A DNA stretch of 64,000 nt from an uncultured Acidimicrobiaceae bacterium (GCA_903919455.1 CAIXIJ010000110.1:56862-120861); one strand, 5' to 3'. Shown: positions 25,614 through 37,663, counted from the stretch's first letter. Notes: generated from the letters alone by a model not told the origin. Numbers and translations: made by a program.

Positions 25614-28451
<2,838 letters not shown>

Positions 28452-28489
28452 TGGATGCCTCCGGGTGACTGGTTTGGTACCTGCGTCCC

Positions 28490-28690
28490 CCGCTGTCATC
28501 GGTGCCTGAGAGCTTCGCCACCCACAATGTGAAGGTGGATTTCCCCTTCGGCGAGTCGGTACACCGACTGCTTTCCAGCGTTGCGCACCCAACCGGTCCG
28601 TTGGCCTGAGAGATTCCGGGGAGGTTGCTCCTTCGGCGCCCCGCCGCTGGCTGCGTCGGTGGCTCTCCCGGTGGGGTGTATCTGCACCAC
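28490..28690 (-). promoter_or_regulatory. Tandem glycine riboswitch (gcvP leader)
   Basis: Read on the minus strand, two aptamers follow each other. The first (about 28688-28600) has GGGAGAG, CGCCGAAGGAGCAA and AATCTCTCAGGC. The second (about 28600-28495) has CTGGAAAGC, CGCCGAAGGGGAAA and GAAGCTCTCAGGC. These are the conserved glycine-aptamer cores in the right order. The gcvP ribosome binding site (GGAGG) lies about 35 bases after the second aptamer. Glycine binding is expected to turn the gene on. The expression platform (translation or termination) is not clear. Confidence 0.93.
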
Positions 28691-28873
28691 CGACTGTACT
28701 CGGCGGCGCTCTGGGGGTGGTGGAGCAGCAGTTCGTCAGCCGCAATTTGGACAGATCTTTGATAAAGGAATTGGCCCCGCTGCCGAAATCTCCGACAAGC
28801 GAAAAGCGGCCAAACCTTCCTGAGACGGGTGGCGTGTCTGCTGCAGGTGACGAACCAACAACGGAGGAAACCC
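28691..28873. other. Divergent promoter region between the gcvP leader and a secreted-protein gene
   Basis: This stretch must hold the gcvP promoter (minus strand) and the promoter for the gene at 28874. It contains a relatively AT-rich patch (28741-28775, with TTTGGACAGATCTTTGATAAAG), unusual for this window, but I cannot place -35/-10 boxes with confidence. A GGAGG ribosome binding site ends the region. Confidence 0.4.
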
Positions 28874-30136
28874 ATGAATCGAATGAAGTGGTCGGCCGGC
28901 GCTCTTGCCAGCACCATCTTGCTGTTCGCCGGTCTCAGTGTCGGCGCTGCTCATGCGGCACCTGTCGACACGTTGCCGCCGGACACCACCCCAACGCTGC
29001 CGGTGGATACCACCCCAGCGCCTCCCGCTCCGTCGGTGCCCGCACCGACGCCCGCACAGTTCTCGCTGCCCTTTATGGGTGCTGCCCTCACGGTGACGGT
29101 CACCACGGGCCCCGGCGGCAACTTGGCCGATGTCGCCATCACGCCGGCCGATGGCATGGTGGCCACCAAGGTCAGCCCGCGCGCCGTGGTGTTCACGAAT
29201 GCTGACGGATCCGTGAAGGTCTCGGTGAAGAGCAAGCACGGCACGCAGAGCGTGTCTGCCAAGGCTGGCTCGCTGGCGGCACTGCAGGGACCCGGATCCT
29301 GGACGGGCGACATCTTCGCTGTGGGTGCGCCGGTCACGGTGTTGTACACAGTGGGAACCACCGCCGATGGTGGGCCCGAGCTCACCGTGAACGATCCGGG
29401 CGATCCGTCCGCAGTGGTCGGAGAAGTGCAGCACCGCTCAGAAGGTGCCGAAGCTGCTGCCCGTGTCAGCATCACGTTCACCTCGGCGGACGGCCAGAGT
29501 CGCTCGCTGACGATCAGCGTGAAGGTGGAGCCCAGCGAGAACGAGTCCGATGACGACAGCTCCAGCACTTCCATCGACCCCGCAGCCCCGCCCAGCGTCG
29601 AGGCATCGCTTCGCATCACCCTGTCTCGTGTACGTGGTGTACCGGTTGCTGCCGATGTGGCTGCCGGACCGAAGACGTGGACTGGTCTGCTCTGCGACGC
29701 AACGCCGGCATCCATTGCCTACACGTTGAACGCTGACGGAACCATCACCGATGTGGTGGCCACGCCGACCGCTTCCGTCCAGGCCGACTCGAACAACACC
29801 AAGGTCGATGTGCGCTGGGGCGACCACGAACGGGTTCGCATCCGTACCCGCCTGGACGATGGCCAGATCACCGTGAACGTGGAGGATCGCATCCGCTGCA
29901 AGGATGCGACTGATCCCACGGTGAACGTGCCGACCTCCCTCGATGCCAGCAACGGCGATGATGAAGGCGACGACCAGGACGAGGAAGAGAGCGACGACCA
30001 CAATGGCGACAGCCAGGGTGATGAAGAGCAGCACGGCGGCGGCAACCAGGGTGGCGGCAACCATGGTGGCGGCCAGGGCGGCAAGCATGGCGGCGGCCAG
30101 GGCGGCGGCCATGGCGACGACGGACAGGACGACTGA
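28874..30136 (+). CDS. Secreted protein with acidic, Gly/His-rich C-terminal tail
   Basis: A 420-residue exported protein. Residues 1-28 are a Sec signal peptide (hydrophobic [14 protein letters not shown], likely cleavage after AHA). Residues 30-55 are Pro/Thr-rich, 55-380 contain beta-rich repeats with no family I recognise, and there is one Cys pair (LLCDAT and IRCKDA). The last ~60 residues are strongly acidic and then Gly/His/Gln-rich (HGGGNQGGG type), suggesting metal binding or a flexible anchor. A GGAGG precedes the ATG. The next gene, a lipoprotein, follows in five bases and is probably co-transcribed. Confidence 0.75.
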   Translation: MNRMKWSAGALASTILLFAGLSVGAAHAAPVDTLPPDTTPTLPVDTTPAPPAPSVPAPTPAQFSLPFMGAALTVTVTTGPGGNLADVAITPADGMVATKVSPRAVVFTNADGSVKVSVKSKHGTQSVSAKAGSLAALQGPGSWTGDIFAVGAPVTVLYTVGTTADGGPELTVNDPGDPSAVVGEVQHRSEGAEAAARVSITFTSADGQSRSLTISVKVEPSENESDDDSSSTSIDPAAPPSVEASLRITLSRVRGVPVAADVAAGPKTWTGLLCDATPASIAYTLNADGTITDVVATPTASVQADSNNTKVDVRWGDHERVRIRTRLDDGQITVNVEDRIRCKDATDPTVNVPTSLDASNGDDEGDDQDEEESDDHNGDSQGDEEQHGGGNQGGGNHGGGQGGKHGGGQGGGHGDDGQDD

Positions 30137-30141
30137 CCTTC

Positions 30142-30828
30142 ATGTCGCTCAGTGACCTGCGGGTGCGGTCCCTCCTCGGAGGGGCCGTGCTCGCCCTTAT
30201 CAGCCTGGTCGCAGTCGGTTGCAGCAGCAACGACAACAACGTTGCTGCGAACAACGCCGACAACGCGAGTACGGCTGCTCCAAGTGCGCCGTCGACGGTG
30301 CCAGCGAGCACCATCGTTTCCACGATCGACCCGACTCCTCTGCTGAAGACGGCGCTGGAGTCGTTGGCCGGTGGCTATCACTTCTCGTCCACCTACGTGG
30401 TGAACGGCGTGGCCTCACTCACCGGTGAGGGCGATCGCGTGGGCGACTCCAGCCGCTTCGTGCTCACGCAGAACGGAGCCACTGTTTCCTACATCGTCAC
30501 GCCGACTGCCACCTATGCGCAGCCTGCGAACGGGGAGTGGCAACTCCTCGACACACCGCCGGCAGCAACCGACCCGATCACTGCGCTCGATGCGCCAGAG
30601 GCGATCGGTGTGCTGTCCGACGATGGCACTTCGCTTCGGCTTCGTGTCACGGTCTCGGCGTTGACCCTCGGTGTGGGATCAAGCGGAACGAGCGATGTCG
30701 AGGTCGTCCTGAAGGGCGGCGCGATCACCGAGGTCGACTACGCCACGACGAAGGACGGCAACGTCGCCAGCGTGGCGACGGTGGTGGGCCCAGTGGCGGA
30801 CGCTACGCCCATCAGCCCGCCGATCTGA
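30142..30828 (+). CDS. Predicted lipoprotein
   Basis: A 228-residue protein with a type II signal peptide: positively charged start, hydrophobic LLGGAVLALISLVAVG, and lipobox LVAVGC with the lipidated Cys at 27. A Ser/Ala/Asn-rich linker follows, then a beta-rich domain (GGYHFSSTYVVNG, LTGEGDRVGD, YIVTPTATYAQ) whose pattern recalls LppX/LprG-type lipoproteins, although I cannot assign it firmly. It is encoded five bases after the secreted-protein gene and probably works at the outer membrane face or cell wall with it. Confidence 0.75.
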   Translation: MSLSDLRVRSLLGGAVLALISLVAVGCSSNDNNVAANNADNASTAAPSAPSTVPASTIVSTIDPTPLLKTALESLAGGYHFSSTYVVNGVASLTGEGDRVGDSSRFVLTQNGATVSYIVTPTATYAQPANGEWQLLDTPPAATDPITALDAPEAIGVLSDDGTSLRLRVTVSALTLGVGSSGTSDVEVVLKGGAITEVDYATTKDGNVASVATVVGPVADATPISPPI

Positions 30829-30832
30829 TGTC

Positions 30833-32080
30833 TCAATCCACGGTGCCGTAAGCACCTTGCTCGCCGGTCGCCGACGCCTTCATGGCGTCGGCGACCGCTG
30901 CGCGCAGGTCCGCAACAAAGTGCGGGATCTTGCCATCGTGAATGGCGTTGACGGTGCAGTGCAGGGAGGCCGGTGGGCCCTGACGATCGACGTACCAACC
31001 GAGCTGCCACAGGCGGTCCGCCACGGCATAGACATCCAGCACATCTGGGTTCTCCGCGCCGAAAGCGAGCAGCGTGCTCTCCGGCTGGGCACGTAACACC
31101 AGACCGGGAGTGGCCTGAATTGCAGCGGTGAGTTCCTCGCACGCTCGGCGCGCTGCAGCAGTGAGCTCCATATAGCCCTCGTCGCCGAGATGGTGCAGCA
31201 CCGCCCACGCTGCGGCCCAAGGGCCGCCACTCTTGGTTCCCAGGACTCCGCTCGACCCGTAGACGCCGCCGAGCCAGTTATCGGTGATGTAGGTCTGGTA
31301 GGCCCGGAGTTGCTTGTTCCGGTGCACGAGCACACCACAGCCCTTGGCTGAATAGCCGTACTTGTGCAGGTCGACGGAGATGCTGGTTACCCCGGGCACG
31401 CTGAAGTTCCAAGCAGGCACGTAGTGACCGAGGCGGGCGAGATAGGTGAGCGTCACGCCTCCCATGCATGCATCGACATGGCAGTTGATGTCGCGAGCCT
31501 CCGCAAGTGCGGCAATCGCAGCGATGGGATCCACCACGCCTTGCGGGTATTGCGGCGCGGACCCCACGAGCAACACGGTGTTGTCGTCGATGGCAGCCTC
31601 CATCGCAGCCACATCGGCACGCCAATCGGATCCGACCGGCACTCGTCGACTCTCGACGCCGAAGTAGTAGCAGCCCTTCTCGAAGGCAGCGTGTGCCGAT
31701 GTTGGCATCACAACGTTCGGTGAGGTGATGCCACGCTCGCTTCGTCCGCGCTCGCGAGCGGCCTTCACGGCGAGCAGCAGGCTCTCGGTGCCACCCGATG
31801 TGATGAAGCCCGCAGCATCGCTGCCACCTTCGAACCAGCCGGCGACGATCGACACCACCTCCGACTGAATGCGTTGCAGGCTGGGGAACGCGTGGGTGTT
31901 CAGGCCGTTCTCCGTGCTGAAGCGCCGGTATGCCTCCTCGGCAATCGACGTCACCTCAGTTCCGGCGTTGTACGCAAGCGTGAACGCTCGGCCCTCGCGC
32001 CACTTCACGTCGTGCTGCTTGAATGCCTCAAGCTGGCTGAACACTTCCTCGCGGCTGGCACCATGTGCTGGCATTGTCAT
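30833..32080 (-). CDS. PLP-dependent lyase/decarboxylase of the sphingosine-1-phosphate lyase group
   Basis: A 415-residue group II PLP enzyme. Seen: FPSLQRIQSEVVSIVAGWF, the cofactor-binding FITSGGTESLLLAVKAAR, HVDACMGG with the Asp that contacts the pyridine, and the Schiff-base lysine in SVDLHKYGYSAKG (about K240). The overall sequence resembles sphinganine-1-phosphate aldolase and related bacterial decarboxylases; the true substrate could be an amino acid or a phospho-amino alcohol. No membrane segment is visible. It is divergent from the class V enzyme at 32129, with 48 bases between the starts. Confidence 0.88.
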   Translation of the reverse strand: MTMPAHGASREEVFSQLEAFKQHDVKWREGRAFTLAYNAGTEVTSIAEEAYRRFSTENGLNTHAFPSLQRIQSEVVSIVAGWFEGGSDAAGFITSGGTESLLLAVKAARERGRSERGITSPNVVMPTSAHAAFEKGCYYFGVESRRVPVGSDWRADVAAMEAAIDDNTVLLVGSAPQYPQGVVDPIAAIAALAEARDINCHVDACMGGVTLTYLARLGHYVPAWNFSVPGVTSISVDLHKYGYSAKGCGVLVHRNKQLRAYQTYITDNWLGGVYGSSGVLGTKSGGPWAAAWAVLHHLGDEGYMELTAAARRACEELTAAIQATPGLVLRAQPESTLLAFGAENPDVLDVYAVADRLWQLGWYVDRQGPPASLHCTVNAIHDGKIPHFVADLRAAVADAMKASATGEQGAYGTVD

Positions 32081-32128
32081 GGGAGCAACCTACCCGAGCA
32101 GTTTGGAGGCCTCGTCTAGCCTGCATGC

Positions 32129-33286
32129 ATGCCGGTTCCGTCTCGCGAGGACTTCCTCATCGACCCGTCGATTGTCTTCCTGAATCATGGTTCGTTCGGT
32201 GCGGTGCCTCGTGACGTGTTCGACGCCTACCAGGACCTGCAGTTGCAGATGGAGCGAAACCCGGTGGAATGGCTCGGCCGGCGGGCGGATCCGTTGCTGG
32301 CTGCCGCCAGGAAGCGGCTTGCCACATTTGTTGGGGCATCCGCCGACGACGTGGTGTTCTTCCCGAATCCCACGACTGCGATCAATATGGTGGCCAACAG
32401 CCTGGAACTCCATCGAGGCGACCAAGTGCTCACCACGGATCACGAGTACGGAGCGATGGATCGAACGTGGCGAAAGCGCTGTGCCGCGTCCTCTGCCGAA
32501 TACGTCCGGGTTCCAATTCCATTACCGGTCACCTCGGCGGCCGACTTCGTCGAACGGGTATGGGACAGCGTCACTCCGCGTACGAAAGTGCTGTTTCTGA
32601 GTCATCTCACCAGCGCAACTGCGCTGATTTTCCCTGTGCAGGAACTATGCCGTCGCGCTCGCGCTGCTGGGATTCTCGCTGTGGTCGACGGGGCACACGT
32701 ACCCGGACACATTCCTCTCGATGTGTCGGCGCTCGACTGCGACATCTACACAGGGGCACTCCACAAGTGGGTATGCGCCCCCAAGGGAAACTCCTTTCTC
32801 TGGGCGCGTCGCGAGGTGCAGCCGATGCTGCAACCGTTGGTGGTGAGCTGGGGATGGGAGAGCGACCATCCAAGTGACTCGCAGTTCGTGGATCATCACG
32901 AGTGGCAGGGCACCCGCGACCTGTCGGCGTTTCTAGCTACCCCCGCCGCACTCGACTTTGTGGATGCTCACGACTGGCCTGCGGTGCAGGCCGAGGGCCA
33001 TCGCAGGACACTCGCGTGTCGACGCGCAGTGAACGAACTGACGGGCCTCGATCCGATCAGCCCAGATGAGCCAAGCGATCACGAGTGGATCGGGCAACTG
33101 GCGTCCATCCGGTTGCCGAGCGCGGTGGACGTGGCGGTGTTGAAACGGCGTCTCTTCGACGAGTATCGCGTGGAGGCGCCGGTGCATCGGTGGGGTGACG
33201 AGCCGTTGGTTCGGGTGAGCTTCACAGCTCACAACACCGACGCCGATGGAGAGGCATTGGTGGCAGCGCTGCGGGCGCTGCTCTGA
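32129..33286 (+). CDS. Class V aminotransferase family protein (isopenicillin-N epimerase-like)
   Basis: A 385-residue PLP enzyme of the aminotransferase V/cysteine desulfurase fold. Seen: VFLNHGSFGAVPRDVF at the N-terminus, FFPNPTTAINMVANSL, SHLTSATALIFPV, VVDGAHVPGHIPLDV and the PLP lysine in GALHKWVCAPKG (about K213). The NHGSFG start is shared with isopenicillin-N epimerases and ergothioneine-type lyases. The reaction cannot be decided. It precedes the amidohydrolase operon by 21 bases and may belong to it. Confidence 0.88.
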   Translation: MPVPSREDFLIDPSIVFLNHGSFGAVPRDVFDAYQDLQLQMERNPVEWLGRRADPLLAAARKRLATFVGASADDVVFFPNPTTAINMVANSLELHRGDQVLTTDHEYGAMDRTWRKRCAASSAEYVRVPIPLPVTSAADFVERVWDSVTPRTKVLFLSHLTSATALIFPVQELCRRARAAGILAVVDGAHVPGHIPLDVSALDCDIYTGALHKWVCAPKGNSFLWARREVQPMLQPLVVSWGWESDHPSDSQFVDHHEWQGTRDLSAFLATPAALDFVDAHDWPAVQAEGHRRTLACRRAVNELTGLDPISPDEPSDHEWIGQLASIRLPSAVDVAVLKRRLFDEYRVEAPVHRWGDEPLVRVSFTAHNTDADGEALVAALRALL

Positions 33287-33307
33287 CAACGAGTATCGTC
33301 GCCCGAC

Positions 33308-34180
33308 ATGGGGATGCCACTCGACGTGGGAGTGATCGATCTGATGCTCGGTATACCCGAGCCTGGCCAGCGGGACCTGTGGTACTCGTTCTTGCGACCG
33401 AACCTGCGCGATCAGGAGAGCAAGGGCATGGCCATGCCGGCGCAGTACATGTTCAAGGACATCCCTGAGCAGCCAACCGACGCCGACATGATTGCCATCA
33501 CGCTCGACCAGATGGACGGCCATGGCATCGACCGTGCGCTCATCGGATGTTCGCTCGACGGCGGGATCCAGAACGACGCGCTGCGCAACCACCCGGAACG
33601 CTTCTTCGGCTGTCTGCACGTGGATCCGAACGGGGGAGTGCAGGTACTCCGCGACATCCAGCGCGCGTACGACGAGTTCGGGATCAAGGGTGTGTCGTTG
33701 TTTCCGAGTGGCTGCAACCCGCCGCTGCCCATCAACGACAAGCGGATGTATCCCGTCTACGCGAAGTGTGCCGAGCTCGGCTTGCCCGTGCTCTGCTGCG
33801 TGGGCGTGCCCGGCCCCCGTCTGCCGATGGCCCCGCAACATGTTGAACTCGTCGACGAGGTCTGCTGGTACTTCCCCGAGCTCACGTTCATCATGCGGCA
33901 CGGGGCCGAGCCGTGGACGGATTTGGCAGCGAAGTTGCTCTTGAAGTGGCCCAACCTCTACTACTCCACGAGTGCGTTCGCCCCGAAGTACTACCCGCAG
34001 GCGATCATCGACTTTGCGAACAGCAGGGGAGCGGACAAGGTGATGTACGCCGGGTACTTCCCGATGGGGCTCAGCCTGGATCGGATTTTCGCCGAACTTC
34101 CGCAGGTTCCCTTTCGCGACGAGGTGTGGCCGAAGTTCCTGCGACACAACGCAGCTCGTGTCTTCGGACTCTCCGAATGA
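33308..34180 (+). CDS. Amidohydrolase-related (amidohydrolase 2) family protein
   Basis: A 290-residue TIM-barrel metal-hydrolase relative of the ACMSD/gamma-resorcylate decarboxylase group. Seen: the late strand motif PELTFIMRHGAEPW, FFGCLHVDPN, GIKGVSLFPSG and the C-terminal KVMYAGYFPMGLSLD followed by FLRHNAARVFGL. The N-terminal HxH motif typical of zinc members is not evident (MGMPLDVGVIDLMLG), so metal binding and activity may be altered. Its stop overlaps the start of the Rieske gene (ATGA), pointing to joint function in breaking down a ring or carboxylated compound. Confidence 0.85.
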   Translation: MGMPLDVGVIDLMLGIPEPGQRDLWYSFLRPNLRDQESKGMAMPAQYMFKDIPEQPTDADMIAITLDQMDGHGIDRALIGCSLDGGIQNDALRNHPERFFGCLHVDPNGGVQVLRDIQRAYDEFGIKGVSLFPSGCNPPLPINDKRMYPVYAKCAELGLPVLCCVGVPGPRLPMAPQHVELVDEVCWYFPELTFIMRHGAEPWTDLAAKLLLKWPNLYYSTSAFAPKYYPQAIIDFANSRGADKVMYAGYFPMGLSLDRIFAELPQVPFRDEVWPKFLRHNAARVFGLSE

Positions 34181-35130
34181 GCAGGTTTCCCTGGCCGGTG
34201 CCATTCGGATGGTTCGCTGTTGCGTGGTCGAGTCATGTGTCACAAGCCGCCGTGGTGCCATACCGAGCGTTCGGTCGCGATCTCGTGCTGTGGCGCGACG
34301 AGCGAGGCGATGCACATCTGCAGGATGCGCACTGCCCGCACCTGGGCGCTCACCTTGGTCATGGCGGCACTGTCAGCGACACCGAGATCGTCTGCCCGTT
34401 CCACGGTTGGCAGTTCGACACCAACGGCCGCAACACGTGCATTCCGTACAGCGAACGCACCAATGGCAAGGCTCGCCTCCGCACCTATCCGGTGTTGGAG
34501 CGCAACGGTCTGGTGATGGCGTGGTATCACCCAAGCGATGAGCCCCCGATGTGGGACATACCCATCGTTGACGAGTTTGGCGTCGATAACGACGAGTGGG
34601 CTGCTCCCGTCAGTCGGTACTTCAGCATCGACACCGCCTGGCAGGAGATGGCCGAGAACGGCGTTGACGCTGCGCACTTCCGCTACGTGCATGGCACGGC
34701 AGAGGTTCCCGTGCTCGAGCGATACGAACCCAACGGCTTCACCTCCCACATGCGGTCGAAGCAATTCTTCGTGACTCCTCGGGGCAACGTGGAAGGCCGT
34801 ATCGATTCCGACGCGTGGGGCCCCGGCTTCAGCGTGGTTCGCTTCGGGGGGATCGTCGATACCGTGCTCCTCGGCTGTGCGACGCCCATCGAGGCCGACC
34901 GTTGCGAGATGCGCTTCACCTTCACGGTGCGCCGCTTCGCCGACGATCGGGCCACCACGGCGGTGGGGGAGGCTGCGATCAACGAAATCTCTCGCCAATT
35001 GCTGCAGGACAAGCCGATCTGGGAGAACAAGGTCTTCGTCGAACGGCCGGCGCTCGCCGACACCGACGGGCCCTTCATGCAGTTTCGCCATTGGGCGGCG
35101 CAGTTCTACGCAGACGTGCCGTCTCAGTGA
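34177..35130 (+). CDS. Rieske non-heme iron oxygenase, terminal component
   Basis: A 317-residue oxygenase. The [2Fe-2S] Rieske ligands are C53, H55, C73 and H76 (AHCPHLGAHL and CPFHGWQF). The mononuclear iron site is in ENGVDAAHFRYVHG (D164, H167, H172), a form typical of KshA-like steroid or hydrocarbon hydroxylases. It hydroxylates or oxidises an organic substrate with O2 and a separate reductase, which is not encoded here. The start overlaps the amidohydrolase stop, and its stop overlaps the EamA start, so three genes are translationally coupled. Confidence 0.92.
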   Translation: MSRFPWPVPFGWFAVAWSSHVSQAAVVPYRAFGRDLVLWRDERGDAHLQDAHCPHLGAHLGHGGTVSDTEIVCPFHGWQFDTNGRNTCIPYSERTNGKARLRTYPVLERNGLVMAWYHPSDEPPMWDIPIVDEFGVDNDEWAAPVSRYFSIDTAWQEMAENGVDAAHFRYVHGTAEVPVLERYEPNGFTSHMRSKQFFVTPRGNVEGRIDSDAWGPGFSVVRFGGIVDTVLLGCATPIEADRCEMRFTFTVRRFADDRATTAVGEAAINEISRQLLQDKPIWENKVFVERPALADTDGPFMQFRHWAAQFYADVPSQ

Positions 35131-35963
35131 CACTGGCGCTCACGTTTGCGGTCACGGCCGCTCTGCTGCTCGGTGCGTCCGACTTCTTCGCTGCTCGCTC
35201 CGCCCGTACGACGCCCTCCGTCACGGTCACGCGCACGGCGGTCGCCACCAGCGTCTCGTTGTCGCCGCTGCTGTTGCTGTTGGTCGATTGGGAGTGGGTT
35301 GCCCACGACGCCGTGATCGCGCTCCTGTCTGGCGTCTTCATGATTGGCGGCTTGATGCTGCTGTATGAGGGCTACGCCGTGGCCCGTATGGGGATCGTGG
35401 CGCCGCTGGCCTCCGTGCTGCTGGCTGTGGTGCCGGTCGTGTGGGACCTCGTCAATGGCGTTCGACCCGGTGCGACAGCTGCCATCGGTATGGGGCTGGG
35501 TCTCGTCGCACTGGTACTCACGTCGTACACGCCGGGTGGATCCGGCAGCGTCGTGATCGGGTCGGTGTTGGGCATCACGAGTGGAGTCGCCTTCGGCATC
35601 GCGTTCACGTTGATGGGTGAAGTCACCAAGGCGAGCGGTTTGATGCCGGTAGTGCTTCAACGGTTGGCTGGCTTTGCGATGCTCAGCACCATTGCGCTGT
35701 TTCGCACGGAGCCGTTCTTCGCCGAAGGAGTCGGACGCCGATATGCAATCGGTGCTGGGGCGCTGGGGCTGGTCGCCATCGGTTCTCTACAGCTCGCATT
35801 CCAACGGGGCGACACGGGGCCGGTGTCGGTGGCGTCGTCGCAGTTCGCCACTGTCGCAGTGATCCTGTCTGTGGTGTTCAACCGGGAACGGATGCGATGG
35901 TGGCAAGCCGTTGGCGTCGCATCTACCGCTGTTGCCGTGGCGCTCATCGCGCTCGGCGGATAG
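35127..35963 (+). CDS. EamA/DMT family transporter
   Basis: A 278-residue membrane protein with ten predicted helices in two repeats, typical of drug/metabolite transporters. Seen: LTFAVTAALLLGASDFFAAR at the N-terminus and PLASVLLAVVPVVWDLVNG ending repeat one; the second repeat ends with FNRERMRWWQAVGVASTAVAVALIALG. The GTG start overlaps the Rieske stop (GTGA). It probably moves a substrate or product of the Rieske/amidohydrolase pathway across the cell membrane, which is inference from the coupling. Confidence 0.88.
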   Translation: MTLALTFAVTAALLLGASDFFAARSARTTPSVTVTRTAVATSVSLSPLLLLLVDWEWVAHDAVIALLSGVFMIGGLMLLYEGYAVARMGIVAPLASVLLAVVPVVWDLVNGVRPGATAAIGMGLGLVALVLTSYTPGGSGSVVIGSVLGITSGVAFGIAFTLMGEVTKASGLMPVVLQRLAGFAMLSTIALFRTEPFFAEGVGRRYAIGAGALGLVAIGSLQLAFQRGDTGPVSVASSQFATVAVILSVVFNRERMRWWQAVGVASTAVAVALIALGG

Positions 35964-35974
35964 CGTGTGCCGCC

Positions 35975-36346
35975 ATGTCCGACAAACCCATCATCAGCAT
36001 CCCTGAGGGCGAGCCGCCCGCCGACCTCGAGACCGACGACCTCACCGTTGGCGAGGGTGCCGAGGCCACAGTGGGCAAGCGCGTGGTGGTGCACTATGTG
36101 GGTGTGTCATGGAGCACGGGCCAGGAATTCGATGCCAGCTGGGACCGCGGTTCTGCATTCGACTTCCGCCTCGGAGCCCGCGAGGTCATCGAAGGCTGGG
36201 AGAAAGGCGTGAAGGGGATGCGTGAGGGCGGTCGCCGTCGCATCACCATTCCTCCGCACCTCGGCTACGGCAGCCGCGGCGCTGGCGGCGTCATCAAGCC
36301 GGGGGAGACCCTGGTGTTCGTGGTGGACTTGGTCGCAGTCCGCTGA
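35975..36346 (+). CDS. FKBP-type peptidyl-prolyl isomerase
   Basis: A 123-residue single FKBP domain without a signal peptide. Seen: VHYVGVSWSTGQEFDASWDRG, FRLGAREVIEGWEKGVKGM and RITIPPHLGYGSRGAGGVI, with the aromatic pocket residues (Tyr, Phe, Trp) conserved. It speeds cis-trans isomerisation of prolyl bonds in the cytoplasm. The ATG at 35975 follows the EamA stop by 11 bases. It converges on the LysM gene. Confidence 0.94.
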   Translation: MSDKPIISIPEGEPPADLETDDLTVGEGAEATVGKRVVVHYVGVSWSTGQEFDASWDRGSAFDFRLGAREVIEGWEKGVKGMREGGRRRITIPPHLGYGSRGAGGVIKPGETLVFVVDLVAVR

Positions 36347-36355
36347 CGACAGCGC

Positions 36356-37663
36356 TCAGGCGCCGATGAGGCGACGAACGCCGATGATTCGCGTCGTACC
36401 AAACCGACCTTCACGCACGACGTCGCCGGTACGGGGCGCTTGCACCCAGGTGGTGGCGCTCGTGGCGATACCCACGTGATTCACGATGCCGGAGCCCGGC
36501 GCCGACTCGTAGAACACCAGGTCGCCGGCGTGAATGGCCTCGGTGGTCCAGTCGACCGTCGTACCGAAGCTGATCTGTGCACCCGAGTAATGGGGGAGCG
36601 TGGTCCCGATCGTGGCGTACGCCGCCAGCACCAAGCCGGAGCAGTCGAACGTGTCGGGGCCGGCGGTATTGAACTTGTAGGCCTTGCCGATTTGAGCCCG
36701 CGCGTACGCCAGCACGGTGCGGACGTCGTGCGACAAAGCGGAGTCGCCCGCCGTGGACCCAGCCGCCACCGGGAGGTGGCCACCGGCGGGGACGACCAAT
36801 TCCATGCCGGGGATGATGGTGCTCGACGTGGTCAAGGAGTTCGCAGCAAGCACGCTCGGCAGCGTGACGCCCAGCTTCTGGGCGATACCGCTCAGGGAAT
36901 CCCCGGCGATTACGACGTACTTGAGGGACGGCGTCGACGTTGCCGGCTTCGGAGCTGAGAGCGGTGCTGTCGACGGCTTCTTGGCACCCTTCGGCATTCT
37001 GAGCGTCATGCCGGGGTAGATCAAGCTGCTGGAGGAGAGTTGGTTGGTGGCGAGCAGCGACGTGAGGCTGACACTGAACGACTGGGCGATACCGCTCAGC
37101 GAGTCGCCCGCGACCACGGTGTACGTAGTGGCGGCGGAGCCAGCGGGCGCCTTGGGCGCTGCCGTGGCCTTCGGGGCGGGGGCTGCAGTTGCGCTGGGCA
37201 GGGTTCCCCCTACCGGAACCACCAGCTTCATGCCGGGAAAGATGACGCTGTTCAGCGACAGATGATTCGCGGTGAGCAGTGCCCGGGTGGACACGCCAAG
37301 ACGGTCGGCGATACCGGTGAGGTAGTCGCCAGACACCACGGTGTAGCGAGCGTCGGACCCGCTCGAGGATGAGACGGGAGCGTTCTGAGCCTTCGTGGTG
37401 CCGCCGCCTCTGGTGGGGGCGACCAACTGTTGGCCGGGAATGATCACACTGTCGACACGGAGATGGTTCGCCGTGAGCAGTTGATGAAGGCTCACGTTGA
37501 GCTTCAGAGCAATGCCCGAGAGATAGTCGCCCGCCACCACGGTGTAGGTGGAACGCGGTGACGCGGAGGTACGCGGCGCTGCCAGTGCTGGCTCGGCCAG
37601 CAACGAAAGCGTCGTAGCGAGGCTGATGGCAGTGAGAAGAACCACACGGTGCAAGCGATGCAT
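36356..37663 (-). CDS. Cell-wall hydrolase with four LysM repeats and NlpC/P60 domain
   Basis: A 435-residue secreted enzyme. A signal peptide (HRLHRVVLLTAISLATTLSL, cleavage near ALA) is followed by four LysM repeats, each starting Y(T/V)V(V/I)(A/S)GD and ending with a PG(M/Q)xL pattern, separated by Ala/Pro-rich linkers. The C-terminal NlpC/P60 peptidase domain has the catalytic Cys in DTFDCSGLVLAAY and His in IVNHVGIA. It should bind peptidoglycan and cut stem peptides, acting in wall remodelling or cell separation. The ATG at 37663 follows GAGAGAG. The upstream 176-base divergent region is AT-rich for this genome. Confidence 0.94.
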   Translation of the reverse strand: MHRLHRVVLLTAISLATTLSLLAEPALAAPRTSASPRSTYTVVAGDYLSGIALKLNVSLHQLLTANHLRVDSVIIPGQQLVAPTRGGGTTKAQNAPVSSSSGSDARYTVVSGDYLTGIADRLGVSTRALLTANHLSLNSVIFPGMKLVVPVGGTLPSATAAPAPKATAAPKAPAGSAATTYTVVAGDSLSGIAQSFSVSLTSLLATNQLSSSSLIYPGMTLRMPKGAKKPSTAPLSAPKPATSTPSLKYVVIAGDSLSGIAQKLGVTLPSVLAANSLTTSSTIIPGMELVVPAGGHLPVAAGSTAGDSALSHDVRTVLAYARAQIGKAYKFNTAGPDTFDCSGLVLAAYATIGTTLPHYSGAQISFGTTVDWTTEAIHAGDLVFYESAPGSGIVNHVGIATSATTWVQAPRTGDVVREGRFGTTRIIGVRRLIGA

